64,000 nt of DNA from Panopea generosa (Eukaryota > Mollusca > Bivalvia > Adapedonta > Hiatellidae): assembly GCA_029582155.1 (NCBI GenBank), contig CM055897.1, positions 15,986,482 through 16,050,481 of the forward strand, written 5' to 3'. The position numbers were made by a program, and so were the translations under genes. The notes under the pieces were generated by a model. The model was not told the DNA's origin. It saw nothing but the letters and a program-made list of their open reading frames with translations, and searched no databases. Below are positions 61,795-64,000 of this stretch, piece by piece (positions within the stretch are counted from its first letter, which is position 1; each line of letters starts with the position of its first letter).

Positions 61795-62150
61795 TAATTC
61801 ATCTAGGAAAAGCAAGCGTCGTCGATGATCTAGACTACTCCGCTGACTGGTTAGATGAGTTTTCCTTTTCACTTATAAGCTCGCCGGGACGAAGTCCAAT
61901 GAGAGCTATTGCCATGACCCCGGCATTGGCGTCGTCGGCGTCGTCGTCTGCAGACACCCAGGTTAAACTTTTGCGTTTAAGTTTAAGATATCTATGCAAC
62001 CACTCATTGGATACTAATGAAACTTCGCATGTGTGTTCACCGTCATCAATGGAACACACAGAGATAAGAACCATAACTCTGGATTGCATTCTGTCACAGT
62101 TATGACCCTTTTTGGACTTAGACACCCAGGTTAAACTTTTGCGTTTAGCT
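61795..62150. repeat. GTC-rich dispersed repeat segment
   Basis: GGCGTCGTCGGCGTCGTCGT is followed by CACCCAGGTTAAACTTTTGC and GTTTAAG. The phrase from CACCCAGGTTAAA recurs at 62122-62148. Frames of 121 (+) and 96 (-) codons cover the same bases. The duplicated phrase and the GTC run point to a dispersed repeat, which I recall as common in molluscs, and not a gene. A real coding exon cannot be excluded. Confidence 0.5.
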
Positions 62151-62215
62151 TATACAATCAACATGCGTTGTCGTGTTACCATCATACTTACTGGTCGCTG
62201 ATTGTGCAGTATGGT

Positions 62216-62398
62216 AGCCTAGTCTGTAGTACGGACCCAGTTGTCCCGATTGGTCCGTTAAAAAGCAATATTGGGAAAACCACATTTGAGCACGTTGATT
62301 GGTCAGTGGCTTCAACTGAAAGTTTGAATGACGTCACAGTTTAGTAAGCTTTCAATTGCTATGAATTGTTGGGCAGGCATATAATTCCCTGCTTTTTG
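62216..62398 (+). repeat. Dispersed repeat R1, copy 3, left part
   Basis: It contains GATTGGTCAGTGGCTTCAAC, TGACGTCA at 62329-62336, CTATGAATTGTTGG and ATTCCCTGCTTTTT, and then stops. The rest of the unit (CATTTGTGGTTAATA) resumes near 62971. Confidence 0.85.
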
Positions 62399-62799
62399 CG
62401 GGCCGCCTAAAGGCAGGCCGCATTATTTAATATGGGTTAAAAAGTTCCTCTGGGGGATTTGGCAGACTGCTTTACATTGGTTCACATTTTATACTGAAAG
62501 AACATGATATTGAAGACTGAAATAAAATAAGATCAGACACAGTCTATTTTTTTGCTAGACTGCTATAATACTTGTTACGAAGGTAGTTTCGTATCTTTTT
62601 GTATGTAAAATTTTAGATGCAGTCTAATTATTTTATTCGTACACTAACCAGTTCGTACCCCTTAGGCGATTTTTAAAACCTTCGATTCTTCAGTATTTCC
62701 GGATTAGTTTTATATGTTGTAAATATTTTATTTCAACAATTTATCAGCATTTCATCTTTGTTCTAAATTTCCTCGTAGTATACTTCTGTATGGATGAAA

Positions 62800-62835
<36 letters not shown>

Positions 62836-62970
62836 GTGCGTGCGTGCGTGCGTGCGTGCGTGTGTGTGTGTGAAAATTGAGGATAATTAAGTAAATAACT
62901 GTGCGAATCATTATATCTCTTAAAGAGTGGTTTTAGGCCCGCTGTGATACTTTGTATCACACTTCTCTTG
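62399..62970. mobile_element. ~570-bp insertion of unknown class in R1
   Basis: It begins GCGGGCCGCCTAAAGGCAGG, itself a near-palindrome. It ends in TAGGCCCGC (the complement of GCGGGCC) plus TGTGATACTTTGTATCACA, a perfect 8-bp-stem hairpin. It contains a (TG)n/(CGTG)n microsatellite at 62803-62872. The insertion point is a T run, so the exact ends and any target duplication are unclear. It codes for nothing recognisable. Confidence 0.5.
62803..62872. repeat. (TG)n / (CGTG)n microsatellite
   Basis: TG repeats flank a central run of CGTG units. Confidence 0.97.
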
Positions 62971-63449
62971 TTTCATTTGTGGTTAATAAAGATATCTGGT
63001 TTTGGAATAGACTAGACCCAGCTTTCCCGATTGGGTCCGTTAAGTAGCAATGTTCGGAAAACCACATTTGAGCACGTTGATTGGTCAGTTGCTTCAACTG
63101 AAAGTTTGAATGACATCACAGTTTAGTAAGCGTTCAATTGCTATGAATTGTTGGGCAGACATAGAACTATCTGCTTTTTCATTGGTGGTTAACATAGATA
63201 TCTGGTTTTGGGATAGACTAGGCTTAGCTCTCCGGATTGGGTCCGTTGAACGGCAGTGTTGGGAAAGTCACATTTGAGCATGTTGACTGGTCAGTTGCTT
63301 CAACTGAAATTTGAAAGATGTCACAGTTTAGTAAGCGTTCAATTGCTACGAATTGTGGGACAAGCATAGAATTTCCTTGGAGATGGGGGGGGGGGCATAA
63401 GGGTTAATAGACCGGATTCGGGAGAAATCAGATTCTTGGATAGACTAGT
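62971..63449 (+). repeat. Dispersed repeat R1, end of copy 3 plus copies 4 and 5 in tandem
   Basis: GATTGGGTCCGTT recurs 206 bp apart (about 63028 and 63234). Copy 4 has TGACATCA at 63111 and copy 5 AGATGTCA at 63316, both one- or two-base decays of TGACGTCA. A G run in copy 5 (about 63386-63396) replaces part of the usual GCTTTTTCATTGG. Confidence 0.85.
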
Positions 63450-64000
63450 GGTTGCCATATATATGACATACACGCTGGACGAGATATTGAAAATGGCATG
63501 AAGACCTGTAAAGACCAATTTCAACATATGACCTGTTTATGAGTGACTCAGATTTGCTATCTTACCGCTTGGGCTGCAGATTATAAAGGAGAGATAGTGA
63601 AGACATAAAACAACGAAGAAAGATAAGACTGATGATTGAAGAGAATATTCTATTTTCGTTGTATTTCATTGAAAGTTTTTGAAAATTGAAAAGATATGAT
63701 CACGAAACATTTCAACGGCGGGAAGCATCGGTGGACACGTTATATTTGAATGACCTTAATGCCAATATCGACACATAAAAACTAAAATGGTGTGAATGTC
63801 CTGGGTTTTCCAAGAAATGTCTAAATGATGTTAACTCGTTCAAATGGTTAAAACACTATAAACTGTAAATTTGATCGATAAATTGTTTTGAGATGAACGA
63901 TTATTTCCATGCATTGACAGTGCTTGTGTTGTGCTTGAATATAACTTAAGTCACCCAATTGTATAAACACTGGTTAATTTTAACTTTGGTTAACTCTTAA
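63450..64000. other. Spacer to window end
   Basis: No supported feature. Confidence 0.5.

Noticed and set aside
61740-62125. A gene encoded by the 121- or 96-codon frames
   Set aside because: Opposed frames cover the same GTC-rich sequence and part of it recurs nearby, so a dispersed repeat is more likely.
62930-62970. Helitron 3' end (hairpin at the right edge of the insertion in R1)
   Set aside because: The hairpin is not followed by CTRR and no TC start was found at the other end, so a canonical Helitron is not supported.

Overview
The window is eukaryotic, AT-rich (roughly two thirds A+T by eye), non-coding and repeat-dense. No operon, ribosomal RNA, canonical tRNA gene or complete protein-coding gene is visible. 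Long minisatellites, tRNA-derived SINEs, MITEs, decayed APE-type non-LTR retrotransposons and many microsatellites together suggest an invertebrate, most plausibly a lophotrochozoan and probably a bivalve mollusc. That assignment is inference from repeat style; no single-copy gene was recognised.

Layout. 0-14.5 kb: AT-rich spacer with small tandem duplications, a 157-bp repeat (4.9-5.5 kb), a duplicated microsatellite block (6.6-7.0 kb), SINEs (7.7 and 8.7 kb), a ~120-bp inverted repeat (9.7-10.1 kb) and trinucleotide arrays (12.8-13.3 kb). 14.5-25 kb: SINEs of three families, a (CT)n(GT)n block, a probable solo LTR (20.74-21.31 kb), a decayed Penelope-like reverse-transcriptase fragment (22.8-23.1 kb) and a 72-bp minisatellite (24.3-25.3 kb). 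25-37 kb: spacer, a Tc1/mariner-style MITE (27.2 kb), a ~410-bp satellite (28.3-29.4 kb), an inverted repeat pair 2.2 kb apart, and a 45-bp array. 37-44.1 kb: a composite 38-bp array interrupted by a non-LTR 3' fragment, a mariner remnant (40.3-40.8 kb), a 50-bp minisatellite carrying many TGACGTCA sites (41.0-42.8 kb) and a 21-bp array.

46.2-55.7 kb: one 9.5-kb minisatellite whose unit drifts from 35 to 39 to 40 to 41 bp. It is split by a 4-kb minus-strand non-LTR retrotransposon (49.92-53.96 kb). The element has an N-terminal hydrophobic segment, a 2A-like motif, an APE endonuclease, an RT and a C-terminal cysteine/histidine motif. It is dead: several frameshifts, an in-frame stop, and a Tyr at the first catalytic Asp of the RT. 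55.7-64 kb: more SINE pieces, microsatellites, and copies of a ~205-bp dispersed repeat (called R1 here) that carries ATTGG and TGACGTCA boxes. One R1 copy is split by a 477-bp element with perfect 37-bp terminal inverted repeats and a 10-bp target-site duplication.

The window reads as a record of nested insertions and array turnover, not a gene system. The two possible exons (20.0 kb and 57.3 kb) are weak. I found no clear novel multigene system. The items most worth a second look are the 2A-like leader of the retrotransposon, the CRE-like sites in two unrelated repeat families, the nested 477-bp element and the graded 9.5-kb minisatellite.
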